DNA of 64,000 nucleotides from Prosthecobacter vanneervenii (GCF_014203095.1 NZ_JACHIG010000012.1:1-64000); one strand, 5' to 3'. Positions 26,701 to 36,077 are shown, counted from the first letter of the stretch. The notes: generated by a model not told the origin, from the letters alone. Numbers and translations: made by a program.

Positions 26701-28833
26701 GACGAAATCAAGAAGTTGATCTGTGCTCTTTTGACTGAGATCGGCCACCGCGATCTTCTTCGCCTCCTTGTGCTGCACCTTCCAGATGCGGCCAAAGTAA
26801 TGATCACGGTCAGGCCGCACCGCCGCATTGGCCGGGCCGTGGACGGGGCCGCGCGTGTCATTGTGAATCACCGCCTGATTGTAGAAATCCACCACATACA
26901 GCGCGCCATCCGGCCCCACTCGGTTTTCAATCGGCCGGAACCACAAATCCTTGCTGCGAATAAACTCAGTCTTCTCACGCCCCGCCTCACGATGCGCCTT
27001 GTAGGTCACCCCATCCTTCTCAACAAAGAAATGACTCACGATGTTCAGCGTTGGCTCGGTGCAGAAGTAGCTGTAGTTCCACTTCTTTGGCCAGGCGCCG
27101 CCTTCATAGATCGCGCAGCCAGCGGCAGCCGTGTAGCTACCCACCTGGTCGATCTGCACATACGCCTGCTCCGGCCAGGTCATGAGCGGATACGTCGGCT
27201 CCTTCGGCAGCATGCCATTCGTGCCCATCACGCCGGGCAGTTTGCCCTTCGCCAGCACATACTCAGGCAGCACCACATGCAGGAAGTGATTCCCGCTCGT
27301 CGGCTGCGTGAAAAACACCTGACCATCCGAGGTAATGTCCAGGCCCCAGGTATTACCACCGCGGGAGGCATACTGCTCAAACGCACTGCCATCCGGCTTG
27401 AAGCGCACCACCCCGCTGCCGTCCGTGCCAAAATCCTTCTTCCCATCCGGCGAGGTCACATGCCCGGCGCTGTAACCATGCGTGGCATACACCCAGCCAT
27501 CCAGCCCCCAGCGCAAATTGTTGATCACCGCATGCGTGTCCCCCGTGCCGAGGCCGGTGTAAAGCACCGTGCGCTTGTCTGCGACTTCATCGCCATCCGT
27601 GTCTTCGAGATACCAGATGTCCGGCGCCGCGCAGGCAATGACGCCCTTCTTGTAAAAGCAGAAGCTCGTCACGAGTTCCAGCTTGTCCGCAAACACATGC
27701 TTCTTGTCCATCACGCCGTCGCCATTGGTGTCTTCCAGCCAGGAGATGCGGTCGATCGGATCACGGTCGTACTTCTTCACCCATGAGCCGCTGTCCTTCC
27801 ACTTCTCCACATTCAGCTCACGGCGTCCGTTCGGGTACTCCGGCGTCTCGCACACCCACAGGCGGCCCTTCTCGTCCCAGTCCACATTCATGACCTTGTT
27901 GATCAGCGGCTCCGCAGCCACCAGTGAGATGTCAAACTCCGGATGCACCTCCAGCTTCTCAGCCGCCTTCTCCGGCCGCGTCGGTCCGCCTTCCACATAG
28001 CGCAGGTTGTCCCCCAGTTCCTCCGGCTTGCACAGCTCATCCACATTGCTCCTCTTCCCCGCCCACGCGATCCCCCTCAGCAGCAGCGCCCGGAAATTCG
28101 GCCGGCTGAAGTTCGCATAGTAGTGCCCCGGGATGCTGACAAACGACCGGTAGTTGTCCTTCTCATAGGTCCACATCTGCGGCTGGATGTCATAGATGCT
28201 CACCTCCTTGCCCCCCTTGGTGATCTCCGTTGCCCGCTTCGCGGCCTTTTCGTTCCGCGCCCCGGACGGCTTGGGGGTGTAGGCCCCGGCCAGAATCCGG
28301 CACTCCGGCAATACATCCATGTCGTAATAAATTTCGTCATCCATTGCGAAATTCGACACATCTTTGGTGATTAAATTGTCGTGATCCGTGAAGTACAAAT
28401 GCATCGGACCCTCGCGCCATTTCGTCTGCCCATGGTGCCATGACCCGCCGATGATGCCCTTGAACCAGTCATGATCCTTGGAAACCGATGCCGCGTGGAT
28501 CGTCACGATGCCGCCCCCGCGCTGCAGGAACTCCATCAGGTCCTTCCTCTCCTGCCCGATCTTGATGTCACCACCGCTGTCCAGATGCAGGATGAGGACA
28601 TCGGTGGCATCCAGCTGCTCCTTGGTCGGAAATGCGTCACCGCCCGTCGCTTTCGCACCCCGTTCGTTCAGCAGCGGCACCCAGTCGCGCAAAAAGGAAG
28701 GATGATCATGCGCCCCCGGCCCGTGGGACTTCGGCCCTGAGCGAATAAAGACCCGCAGCGGCTCCGCCGCGAAGGATGATTGCAGGACGACGCAGGACAA
28801 TGCCAGTGCGAGACTGAGAAGGAAACGTTTCAT
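23740..28833 (-). CDS. Giant exported ThuA / PVC dehydrogenase / HEAT / cytochrome c / ThuA protein
   Basis: The 1697-aa protein has a signal peptide (1-23). Visible parts in order are: a ThuA-like domain (about 25-260); a beta-propeller 'membrane-bound dehydrogenase' domain typical of Planctomycetota/Verrucomicrobiota (about 300-710, with DEKGRLWVCETPEYPNG and NRVGPDGALYVVDFYN); a helical HEAT-like region (about 720-1090); a cytochrome c domain with heme site CAVCH near 1118-1122; a beta-rich region; an Ala/Pro/Lys linker (about 1420-1450); and a second ThuA-like domain (about 1460-1697, starting KTKVLVIGGGSSHNF). ThuA relatives act in sugar metabolism; the propeller-plus-heme unit suggests an oxidoreductase acting outside the cell membrane. 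The start at 28833 gives the signal peptide. Confidence 0.88.
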   Translation of the reverse strand: MKRFLLSLALALSCVVLQSSFAAEPLRVFIRSGPKSHGPGAHDHPSFLRDWVPLLNERGAKATGGDAFPTKEQLDATDVLILHLDSGGDIKIGQERKDLMEFLQRGGGIVTIHAASVSKDHDWFKGIIGGSWHHGQTKWREGPMHLYFTDHDNLITKDVSNFAMDDEIYYDMDVLPECRILAGAYTPKPSGARNEKAAKRATEITKGGKEVSIYDIQPQMWTYEKDNYRSFVSIPGHYYANFSRPNFRALLLRGIAWAGKRSNVDELCKPEELGDNLRYVEGGPTRPEKAAEKLEVHPEFDISLVAAEPLINKVMNVDWDEKGRLWVCETPEYPNGRRELNVEKWKDSGSWVKKYDRDPIDRISWLEDTNGDGVMDKKHVFADKLELVTSFCFYKKGVIACAAPDIWYLEDTDGDEVADKRTVLYTGLGTGDTHAVINNLRWGLDGWVYATHGYSAGHVTSPDGKKDFGTDGSGVVRFKPDGSAFEQYASRGGNTWGLDITSDGQVFFTQPTSGNHFLHVVLPEYVLAKGKLPGVMGTNGMLPKEPTYPLMTWPEQAYVQIDQVGSYTAAAGCAIYEGGAWPKKWNYSYFCTEPTLNIVSHFFVEKDGVTYKAHREAGREKTEFIRSKDLWFRPIENRVGPDGALYVVDFYNQAVIHNDTRGPVHGPANAAVRPDRDHYFGRIWKVQHKEAKKIAVADLSQKSTDQLLDFVGTSPNGPARQTALRLLDSKLTYDEAKTRVAGLISKVNASNRVLTPQEEAQRIALARVEHALRPSDEKPLEQDVLIDGLGTFGTKLSPEDLYQTIEAGLKTSGASKVVAEALKVFASATNDWTRSAVIAATADHAEEVITEALAAPAGVEQLVNALIPSARSAETLVVACANSKADALKIIILQGLAQQLNDVPALTPELTASLKKLLAQPGLAAAALPLVVKWDKAGALAAEVKAQIASLTSKLEDKGAAIADRITAAKALVGIGGDASRQVAGVLSRTDSPNALQAAIITAMDEKGSVTDLVANLNGLKPELRTQAFDAILKRPEASLALLGAIQNGKIDPKEIGPGNIARLRTHPNKQVAKQANAMIDKLSPNAKAKNELIAQLTPEVEKPGDAVKGKAMFTAACAVCHKLGDVGLRDVGPQLTGMGAHGPAELLVHIVDPNREVDPSFWAWNITTKKGETLAGVIITENQASLTLRNQGGDFEIKKADIATRENTRRSLMPEGLEGLGAENIRDILAFICGGEQKFRVVDLRTAYNADSRSGIFAKEDSKDETVTLHKFGNVTVHGVPFFVMDPEKSQTGASLIALKGGGKGTPAANFPEKVEIAMNTTAASLHFLGGVAGWGWPFGGDKARGQPAMTVHVDYADGDKESIVLKNGEHFADYIGKAEVPLSDDAGDFTRRGQLRCFAINLKKKGALKKITLETSGSIVTPCTVAITASTEPAKVEAAAKPKANAQAGGAAEAGPKEGGKGDGPLVAATPVQWEAGKTKVLVIGGGSSHNFAKFFGETDVATLKSAGFTVHYTEDRDQAAAELANADVAVISVNRKFFDTAAYRKALFDFAAAGKGIIMLHPGTWYGFGGWPELNAQIVGGGARGHDKIHPFDVKAVKAEHAIMAGVPASFTVEDELYYVNAEPDKIPAGTAKITVLAETSPSDKYKASHPSVWITEHPKARVVGIALGHDARVHDLKPYQQILTNAVKWAGGK

Positions 28834-28932
28834 GGTTGGTGCGATGCTACGCAAAACCAACGCAAAATGGGAAGCCCGTTTTCGCACGGCACACTATCAG
28901 AAATGCACATGCACGGCGCTGCATCCCAAAGC

Positions 28933-28958
28933 AAAAGGCACGACTTTCGTCGTGCCCT
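28933..28958 (-). terminator. secG terminator
   Basis: GGCACGAC (28937-28944) pairs with GTCGTGCC (28949-28956). On the minus strand the stem is followed by TTTTGCTTT. It lies about 35 bp after the secG stop. Confidence 0.8.
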
Positions 28959-28990
28959 TCGAGTGAAATGTGAAACTGAAACCGCCCTCT

Positions 28991-29524
28991 TTACTTCGGC
29001 TGTGCAGCAGGTGCCGGAGCTGCGGGCGCTGGGGCCGCAGGAGCAGGCGCTGCCGCCGGTGCCGGAGCGGGTGCTTTGGCAGCTTCCGGAGCCTTGGCAG
29101 GCTCAGTCTTGGCCGGGGCAGGAGCCGCAGGTGCGTCCTTCTTGGCGGCCTCTTTCTTGATGGCGTTCTGGATCTGTTCCATCACCTTGGCCTTCGCCTG
29201 CTCATCAGCAGAAGGAGCAGCGGCGGCAGGTGCAGCAGCCTCAGGCTTGGCATCGCCAAAGATCTTCTGGCTCTTGCTGCCGGTCTGGTGGCGGCTCACC
29301 AGCACGGCCAGCAGAATGGTCAGGCCAAACAGGAGGATCGCCAGATAAACGGTGAACTTCTGCAGCACGTTGGTGGTCTGTGCGCCCCAGACCTGGCTGG
29401 CGGCGGCGTCGCCGAAGGAAGCGCCAAGGCCTTCCTGACGAGGGCGCTGCATAAGCACGACGAGGATGAGCAGAAGGCTGACGATGACTTCCACTGCGGT
29501 GAGAATTCCAATGAAGATGTCCAT
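28991..29524 (-). CDS. secG: Preprotein translocase subunit SecG with long Ala/Pro tail
   Basis: The 177-aa protein has the two-helix SecG core (about 3-25 and 55-75) with VVLMQRPRQEGLGASFGDAAASQVWGAQT between them, the conserved cytosolic loop of SecG. SecG assists SecYE/SecA in protein export. Beyond residue 85 there is a Lys/Ala segment and then a PAPAA repeat tail of about 60 residues that normal SecG (about 75-110 aa) lacks. Start 29524 puts helix 1 at the N-terminus; the frame is open to 29617. Start of the adjacent VIT/VWA gene is divergent. Confidence 0.9.
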   Translation of the reverse strand: MDIFIGILTAVEVIVSLLLILVVLMQRPRQEGLGASFGDAAASQVWGAQTTNVLQKFTVYLAILLFGLTILLAVLVSRHQTGSKSQKIFGDAKPEAAAPAAAAPSADEQAKAKVMEQIQNAIKKEAAKKDAPAAPAPAKTEPAKAPEAAKAPAPAPAAAPAPAAPAPAAPAPAAQPK

Positions 29525-29741
29525 AAGAGGGGGCGCGAATATGGGGGCACTTCCCAGCTTGGCAAGGGGGAGTTCCAGTTTGCACCGGGCCGGAGTCCGC
29601 ACCACCAACCCACCCATAAATCAATGATAATAAATAAATTACATATCTTTAACCCCAAACTTCACCCCGCAGGCCTAGGACCGCCCCTCTCTTTACATGG
29701 CGTTTACAGACGCCGCCAGCCACCCGTCACACCGTGGCGGC

Positions 29742-31889
29742 ATGAAGCCCATTCTAGCACTCCTTTTGCTCGCCACGCCGCTCCTGGCCCAGACTTCCAG
29801 GGCGCTTTCGTGGATTTCCCCCAACACCCGAATCATCCACGCCCAGCCGGTCCAGGTGACCCAGGTCGAGGCCCGCATCGACATCGCCGACCAGCTCGCC
29901 ATCACCACGCTGGACATCGCCCTGCGCAATCCCACCTCCCGCCCGCAGGAGTCCGAGCTGCTCGTTCCTGTCCCCAGCGGGGCAGTCCTAAAATCCTTTG
30001 CCTTTGAGGGCGGCAACTCCGAGGGCACCGCCAAACTGCTGCCTCGTGAGGAAGCACGCCGAATCTACGACACCATCGTGGCACAAACCCGCGATCCCGC
30101 GCTTCTGGAGTTCGTGGGCCACTCCGTGGTGAAATCCAGTGTCTTCCCCGTCCCGGCCAACGGCACGCAGAAAGTGCGCGTGACTTATGAGCAGTTGCTC
30201 GAAGCTGACGGTGCCCGGCTCGACTACGTCCTGCCGCGCTCGGAGGCGGTGGAGTACACCGTGCCGTGGAAGCTCTCCATGCGCGTCAAATCCACGTCAC
30301 GCATCGCTTCGGTTTACTCTCCCAGTCACGAAATTTCCACCAAGCAGCCAGATGAGCACACCGCCACTCTCTCCTGCGAAACCAAAGACCCCGGTGCCTT
30401 CCGCGTCTCACTCCTTCGCGAGGCGAAGGATGAAATGACCGCCTCCCTGCTGGCCTATCCAGATCCCAAGATCGGCGGCGGATACTTCCTCGTGATGATC
30501 GCACCGCCAAAGCCCAGGGCCGATGCGAAACCCATCCTGCGTGAAGTCACTCTCGTCATCGACCGCAGCGGCAGCATGGCCGGCCCCAAGCTGGATCAGG
30601 TGAAAGCCGCCGCCCTGCAGGTGATTGAGGGCCTGAACGACGGCGAAGGATTCAACCTCATCGTCTATAATGAAGCAGTCGAGATGTTTGCCGCGCAGCC
30701 GGTGGTCAAAAACGCCACCACAACGCAGCAGGCGCGGGATTACATCAGCGCGTTGCGTGTCAGCGGTGGCACCAACATCCACGACTCCGTGGTCGAGGCG
30801 CTGCGCCAGAAGCCGCTCGAAGGCATGCTGCCACTGGTGCTCTTTCTCACCGACGGCCTGCCTACCATCGGCCAGACTTCGGAGAAGGCCATCCGCGAGG
30901 CCGTGGCCAAGGGCAATCCACATCAGCGCCGCGTCTTCACCTTCGGCGTTGGCGTGGATGTGAATACACCGCTGCTAGCGCGCATCGCCCGCGAGACGCG
31001 TGCCAGCGCCGAGTTCGTGCTGCCCAAGGAGGATGTGGAAGTCAAAGTGGGCCGCGTTTTTGAGCGCCTGCGCGGTCCGCTACTCACACGCCCCATCGTG
31101 CAGGTGGTCGATGACCCAAACCGCGTCAGCGACCTCATCCCCTCTCCGCTGCCCGATGTGTTTGAAGGCGAGCAGATTCTGCTCTCCGGCACCTATCGGG
31201 GTGACGCACCACTGCACTTCCAGCTGCACGGAGACGCAGCGGAGGGAAAGAGGAAGTTCGACTTCACCTTCAATCTCGACAAGGCCAGCACCGCCAACGC
31301 CTTCGTGGCACGCCTCTGGGCCAGCAGCAAGATCGCCGTTCTCAGCGAGGCCATCCGCGATCTCGGTGCCGATGGAGCCACCGGCAGCACCACCGAGCTC
31401 GTGAATGAAATCGTGCGCCTCTCCACGCAGTTCGGCATCCTCACGGAATACACCGCCTTCCTGGCGGAAGAAGGCACCACCCTCGCCGCCGCCCCGGCCA
31501 ATGCCAGCAAGGCCGCCTTCAACTACAACGACCGCGCCATGAAGGTGCGCAGCGGACCCGCCGCCGTGTCTCAGCAGGACAATTTGAAGAAGGGTGTGGA
31601 ATCCAAGCAGCTCAACATCCGCAACCGCTTCCTGAATGACAAAATGCAGGCGGTTGAAATCACCAGCGTGCAGCAGTGCCAGGGCGGCGCACTTTTTAAC
31701 AAAGGCAACCGCTGGACCGACTCGGGCGCCGCCAAAGCTGACCGCGCCCCGGACCGCACCATCGAGATCGGCAGCCCGGAGTTTGGCCGCCTCGTCGATG
31801 AGCTCGCTGCTGACAACCGCCAGAGCCTGCTGGCCCTGCGTGGCGAGCTCCTCCTGCAGCATCGCGGCCAGCTCGTGCTCATCCGCTGA
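29742..31889 (+). CDS. Exported VIT and VWA domain protein
   Basis: The 715-aa protein has a signal peptide (1-17), a VIT domain (about 25-165; beginning RIIHAQPVQVTQVEARIDI and holding RIYDTIVAQTRDPALLEFVG) and a von Willebrand A domain (about 265-440) with an intact MIDAS: DRSGSM, a Thr in SGGTN and TDGLPT. The remaining C-terminal part is beta-rich. Inter-alpha-trypsin-inhibitor-like proteins of this type bind ligands through the metal site in the envelope. Co-directional with the second VWA gene and a two-component system. ATG 29742 is chosen for the signal peptide. Confidence 0.88.
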   Translation: MKPILALLLLATPLLAQTSRALSWISPNTRIIHAQPVQVTQVEARIDIADQLAITTLDIALRNPTSRPQESELLVPVPSGAVLKSFAFEGGNSEGTAKLLPREEARRIYDTIVAQTRDPALLEFVGHSVVKSSVFPVPANGTQKVRVTYEQLLEADGARLDYVLPRSEAVEYTVPWKLSMRVKSTSRIASVYSPSHEISTKQPDEHTATLSCETKDPGAFRVSLLREAKDEMTASLLAYPDPKIGGGYFLVMIAPPKPRADAKPILREVTLVIDRSGSMAGPKLDQVKAAALQVIEGLNDGEGFNLIVYNEAVEMFAAQPVVKNATTTQQARDYISALRVSGGTNIHDSVVEALRQKPLEGMLPLVLFLTDGLPTIGQTSEKAIREAVAKGNPHQRRVFTFGVGVDVNTPLLARIARETRASAEFVLPKEDVEVKVGRVFERLRGPLLTRPIVQVVDDPNRVSDLIPSPLPDVFEGEQILLSGTYRGDAPLHFQLHGDAAEGKRKFDFTFNLDKASTANAFVARLWASSKIAVLSEAIRDLGADGATGSTTELVNEIVRLSTQFGILTEYTAFLAEEGTTLAAAPANASKAAFNYNDRAMKVRSGPAAVSQQDNLKKGVESKQLNIRNRFLNDKMQAVEITSVQQCQGGALFNKGNRWTDSGAAKADRAPDRTIEIGSPEFGRLVDELAADNRQSLLALRGELLLQHRGQLVLIR

Positions 31890-31930
31890 GAATTTTTCCC
31901 CGTCAGTTCACCCCAGATCAACACACCACC

Positions 31931-33100
31931 ATGAAAACAAAGCACATCCTCATCACCGCAGCACTCGCCGCCTGCCTTGCCCTCGCCAAAGAAACTCCGC
32001 CTCCACTTGCAGACAGCGCCGTGGAGATCGCCAAAGTCGAACCCATCGCCCCAGACACGCCGCTGGTGCAGATCGCCGTGCTGCTGGACACCAGCAGCAG
32101 CATGGACGGGCTCATCGAGCAGGCCAAGACCCAGCTCTGGAAACTCGTGAACGAATTCATCTCCGCCAAGCAGGACGGCAAAACACCCGTCGTACAGGTG
32201 GCTCTCTACGAATATGGCAAATCCTCGCTCAGCGCCGAACAAAACTGGATTCGCCAGATCCAGCCGCTCACGCGCGATCTCGACAAGGTATCTGAGGAGC
32301 TTTTCGCCCTGAAGACGAACGGCGGGGAAGAATACTGCGGCGCGGTGATAAAGCGCGCCACCAAAGACCTCGCCTGGGATGCCAATCCCAAGGTGTACAA
32401 GGCCATCTTCATCGCCGGCAACGAGCCCTTCACCCAGGGGCCGGTGGATTCCCAGAAGAGCTGCAAAGAGGCCATCGCCAAAGGCATCATTGTAAACACC
32501 ATTCATTGCGGCGGCGAAGCCGAGGGCATTGCCGGAAACTGGAACCAGGGCGCGCTGCTCGCAGACGGCAAATACCTCGTCATCGACCAGAACCAGGCCA
32601 TCGTTCACATCGAGGCACCGCAGGACAAGGAAATCGTGAAGCTCAATGAGAAGCTCAACGAAACCTACATCAGCTATGGCCGCGCCGCTCCTGCTGCGAG
32701 GTCCCGCCAGATCGCCCAAGATAACAATGCCGCCGAAAAATCCGCAGCAGGTTCCATGCTCCAGCGTGTCATTGCCAAATCCAGCAGCAACTACAGCAAC
32801 ACCAGCTGGGATCTGGTGGACGCCAGCAAGCAGAAGGAATTTGATCTCTCCAAGGTGAAGGAAGAGGACCTTCCGGAAGAGATGAAGAAAATGACGGTCG
32901 AAGAACGCAAGGCCTGGCTGGAAAAGAAAACCGCCGAACGTGAGGCAATCCAGAAGCAGGTGCTGACCTTGAACAAGGAACGCGAAGCCTACGTGGCTGC
33001 CAAGCGCAAGGAATCCTCCAAAGCCGACACACTCGACACCGCCATGTCCAAGGCCCTGCGCACCCAGGCGGAGAAAAAAGGCATTTCCTGGGAGAAGTAA
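31931..33100 (+). CDS. Exported VWA domain protein
   Basis: The 389-aa protein has a signal peptide (1-19) and a VWA domain (about 45-230) with MIDAS LLDTSSSMDGLIEQAK. The C-terminal third is charged and helical (EEMKKMTVEERKAWLEKK), likely coiled coil. It lies 41 bp after the VIT/VWA gene and 96 bp before the response regulator, so these four genes may be one functional unit. The role is not known; metal-dependent protein binding is inferred. Confidence 0.82.
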   Translation: MKTKHILITAALAACLALAKETPPPLADSAVEIAKVEPIAPDTPLVQIAVLLDTSSSMDGLIEQAKTQLWKLVNEFISAKQDGKTPVVQVALYEYGKSSLSAEQNWIRQIQPLTRDLDKVSEELFALKTNGGEEYCGAVIKRATKDLAWDANPKVYKAIFIAGNEPFTQGPVDSQKSCKEAIAKGIIVNTIHCGGEAEGIAGNWNQGALLADGKYLVIDQNQAIVHIEAPQDKEIVKLNEKLNETYISYGRAAPAARSRQIAQDNNAAEKSAAGSMLQRVIAKSSSNYSNTSWDLVDASKQKEFDLSKVKEEDLPEEMKKMTVEERKAWLEKKTAEREAIQKQVLTLNKEREAYVAAKRKESSKADTLDTAMSKALRTQAEKKGISWEK

Positions 33101-33196
33101 GAAGTGACGAAACCCGGATGACGAGTGTCGAATGCCCTGTCCAGCCTGGCTGAATTAGGCATTCCCATTCGTCATTCATCATCTATTTTCCACGCC

Positions 33197-33883
33197 ATGC
33201 CCGCCACCATCCTTGTTGTTGAAGACGATGCCGCCATCCGGCGCGGCATTCTGGATGCGCTCAAATTTGCAGGCCATACCACACTGGAGGCGGGCGATGG
33301 CGAGAAAGGCATGAAGCTGGCCCTGAGCTCCCATTTTGACCTCATGCTGCTGGATCTTGTGCTGCCGCATGCCAGTGGCTTTGACATTCTGAAAGCCCTG
33401 CGCCGGGAGCGCCCCGGCACGCCGGTCATCATCCTCTCCGCACGTGGCGAGGAGAATGACCGCGTGCGCGGCCTGCGCCTGGGGGCGGATGATTATGTGG
33501 TGAAACCCTTCAGCGTGCGCGAGCTGCTGGCCCGCGTGGAGGCCGTGCTGCGCCGCGCCCCCGAGCGCCAGCCCGTGAGCGAAACGCTCACCCTCACCGC
33601 AGCCACGATCGACTTTGGCCAGAGTGTGGCCCGCTTTGACAATGGCGAGAGCGCCGAGCTTTCCGAGCGTGAGCGCGACGTGCTGCGCTACCTTGCACTG
33701 AACCGCGGCAGGCCCGTCTCGCGCGAGGAGTTGCTGCAACGCGTCTGGCACATCGAAAACAAGCAGACCGAAACACGTACCGTGGACATGCACATTGCCA
33801 ATCTGCGCCACAAGCTGCGAGATGATGCGGAATCTCCCCGCGTCATCGTCACCGTGCGTGGAAAAGGCTACCAGCTCGCCTGA
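33197..33883 (+). CDS. OmpR-family response regulator
   Basis: The 228-aa regulator has a receiver domain (1-120) with acidic pair E9/D10-D11, phosphoacceptor D53 (LLDLVLP) and K103 (VVKPF), then a winged-helix output domain (about 130-228) with SERERDVLRYLALNRGRPVSREELL and RTVDMHIANLRHKL. It binds DNA as a phosphorylated dimer. The kinase gene follows after 13 bp. ATG 33197 matches the family start. Confidence 0.95.
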   Translation: MPATILVVEDDAAIRRGILDALKFAGHTTLEAGDGEKGMKLALSSHFDLMLLDLVLPHASGFDILKALRRERPGTPVIILSARGEENDRVRGLRLGADDYVVKPFSVRELLARVEAVLRRAPERQPVSETLTLTAATIDFGQSVARFDNGESAELSERERDVLRYLALNRGRPVSREELLQRVWHIENKQTETRTVDMHIANLRHKLRDDAESPRVIVTVRGKGYQLA

Positions 33884-33896
33884 TTCCCAAAACTTC

Positions 33897-36077
33897 ATGC
33901 GCAAACCGCTCCACATCTGGATCACCTTCATCGCCTGCCTCGGGCTGCTGCTCGCGGCCATGGCCTGGGTGAGCTGGCACACGCTGGCGCTGGAGCACGA
34001 GCGCGAGACGGCAGCACGCGAGGCGGAGGAGCAGGAGCGCACGCGGCTGGCCCTGTGGCGGCTCGACTTTCAGGCCAGTGCGCTCTTGATCCGGGAAAAC
34101 TCACGACCTTCCTATGATTTCCGCCCCTTTCACTCTCCAGAGGGTCTGGTCAGCAAAGCGTATGACAATGTGGCCAAAGGTGAGGTGCTGCTGCCCTCCC
34201 CGCTGCTTTCGGAGGTACCCGAGCATGTGCTCCTGCATTTCCAGATGGATGCACGCGGCCAGGTCTTCTCCCCGCAGGTGCCGCAAAATGGCGAGCGCGC
34301 CCTGGCGCTGGCGCAGTTTATCAATGGCGATGAACTCATCCGCAGCGAGCAGCGCCTGAGCAGCCTGCGTGAGCTGCTGGCCAGACCCATGCAGGTGATC
34401 CAGCCGCAGCGGGAGCGCAGCTACCTGCCCTGGCAGAGCATGATGCGCAAAGCCTCGTCCACGCACGAGCCTTCGTCCGTGCTCAACCGCCAGCTGCTGG
34501 CCGAGGCGGCATGCATCACCCGTTTTGATTTTGACGATGCGAAGGTCAGCGAAACCAAAGGCAATGACGCAAACATGCCGCGCAATCCGGCCTGGAACGC
34601 CCAGCAGAGCCAGGCTGCTGCGCAGCAGCTCTCTCTCAACAGTTTGGAGAATTACTCGCGCAACCGCGCCGTGAGCCAGCAGGCCGAGGAAGCGATCAAG
34701 CAGCAGCCGATGATCAAGCTGAAGCAAGGATCAGGCACGCTGGCACTCGCCAAAGAAGAAGACAAGGTTCCAGCGGCCAAACCGGTGCCAGCACCAGCCC
34801 TGAAAAAAGCGGACAACGCTTCAGCGAGCAGTGCTCCGCCGCCCAAGTCAGCCGTGATCGCAGAAAAGGCCCCCGCTGACATGCCAGGCAAACAGGCGCT
34901 GGCAGATGCCTCAGCAGCAGCCTCCACGGCTGCAGCAGCTCCCGCCCCGCCACCAGCAGCACCGCCATCAACCGCCACCACACGCAAAAACGCCACCACC
35001 ACCAACAGCTCACAGCCCTTCCGAGGCGTCTGGATCGGCGACCATCTCATGCTCACGCGCGAAGCCCTGGTGGATGGCGTGCGCATGGTGCAGGGAGTGT
35101 GGCTGGACTGGCCCTCAGTGCGTGCATCGCTGCTGCGGGAGATCACCGACCTCTTCCCTGATGCGCGGCTGGAGCCTGCGCCCAATGCCATCACGGGCAC
35201 ACGCCCGGATGACGATCCCCTGCGCTTTGCTGCGCTGCCGGTGCGCCTGGTGCCGGGCACCATCGCTCTGCCGCCGCTGCCGTTTTGGACTCCTCTGCGC
35301 CGCTCCCTCGGCATCGCACTGGCCTGCGGCCTGCTGGCTGCAGTGGCCGTGGGGCTGGTGCTCTTTGGCACCGTGGCGCTGAGCGAGCGCCGCGCCGACT
35401 TCGTCTCTGCCGTGACGCATGAGCTGCGCACCCCGCTGACCACCTTCCGCCTCTATTCCGAAATGCTGGCAGACGGCATGGTCACGGATGAAGCCCAGCG
35501 CAAAACCTACCTCGACACCCTTACGGCAGAAGCAGGCCGACTGAGCCATCTGGTGGAAAACGTGCTGGCCTACGCCCGCCTCGAGCGTGGCAGCGCCAAA
35601 GCACGAGCGGAAAGCATCACCATCGGCACTCTGCTGGAAAGAGTACTGCCACGCCTGCAGCAGCGTGCAGACGACTGCGGCATGACCGTGCAGGTGCAGG
35701 CCACGGAAGCAGACCGCAAAACCCAGCTGCATGTGGACGCTGCAGCCGTGGAGCAAATTCTTTTCAACCTGGTGGACAACGCCTGCAAATACGCGGCTCC
35801 CCGCGCCGCACAGCCCGTCATCCACCTGGAGGCGGACACCAGCGGAAAATTCGCCATGCTGCGTGTGCGCGACCACGGCGGCGGCATCTCCCGCAGCGAG
35901 CGGCGGCGGATTTTCCACCCCTTCCACAAAAGTGCCAGTCAGGCAGCCCACTCGGCCCCGGGCGTGGGCCTCGGCCTGGCCCTCTGCCGCAGGCTGGCCG
36001 CAGCCCTCGGTGGCACGATCACGCTGGACAGCACGCACAAGGATGGCGCGTGCTTCCTGCTGCGCCTGCCAAAGTAG
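33897..36077 (+). CDS. Sensor histidine kinase with Ala/Pro-rich sensor region
   Basis: The 726-aa membrane kinase has a first membrane helix (about 7-27), an unusually long external part (28-460) and a second helix (about 470-495). The external part contains a Gln-rich stretch and a low-complexity Ala/Pro/Lys segment (about 280-370). The HisKA box has phospho-acceptor H508 (VTHELRTPLTTFRL); the ATPase has N-box NLVDNACKYA, G1 DHGGGI and G2 GVGLGLALCRRL. It pairs with the response regulator 13 bp upstream. The signal is unknown; the neighbouring VWA proteins may feed it. Confidence 0.92.
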   Translation: MRKPLHIWITFIACLGLLLAAMAWVSWHTLALEHERETAAREAEEQERTRLALWRLDFQASALLIRENSRPSYDFRPFHSPEGLVSKAYDNVAKGEVLLPSPLLSEVPEHVLLHFQMDARGQVFSPQVPQNGERALALAQFINGDELIRSEQRLSSLRELLARPMQVIQPQRERSYLPWQSMMRKASSTHEPSSVLNRQLLAEAACITRFDFDDAKVSETKGNDANMPRNPAWNAQQSQAAAQQLSLNSLENYSRNRAVSQQAEEAIKQQPMIKLKQGSGTLALAKEEDKVPAAKPVPAPALKKADNASASSAPPPKSAVIAEKAPADMPGKQALADASAAASTAAAAPAPPPAAPPSTATTRKNATTTNSSQPFRGVWIGDHLMLTREALVDGVRMVQGVWLDWPSVRASLLREITDLFPDARLEPAPNAITGTRPDDDPLRFAALPVRLVPGTIALPPLPFWTPLRRSLGIALACGLLAAVAVGLVLFGTVALSERRADFVSAVTHELRTPLTTFRLYSEMLADGMVTDEAQRKTYLDTLTAEAGRLSHLVENVLAYARLERGSAKARAESITIGTLLERVLPRLQQRADDCGMTVQVQATEADRKTQLHVDAAAVEQILFNLVDNACKYAAPRAAQPVIHLEADTSGKFAMLRVRDHGGGISRSERRRIFHPFHKSASQAAHSAPGVGLGLALCRRLAAALGGTITLDSTHKDGACFLLRLPK

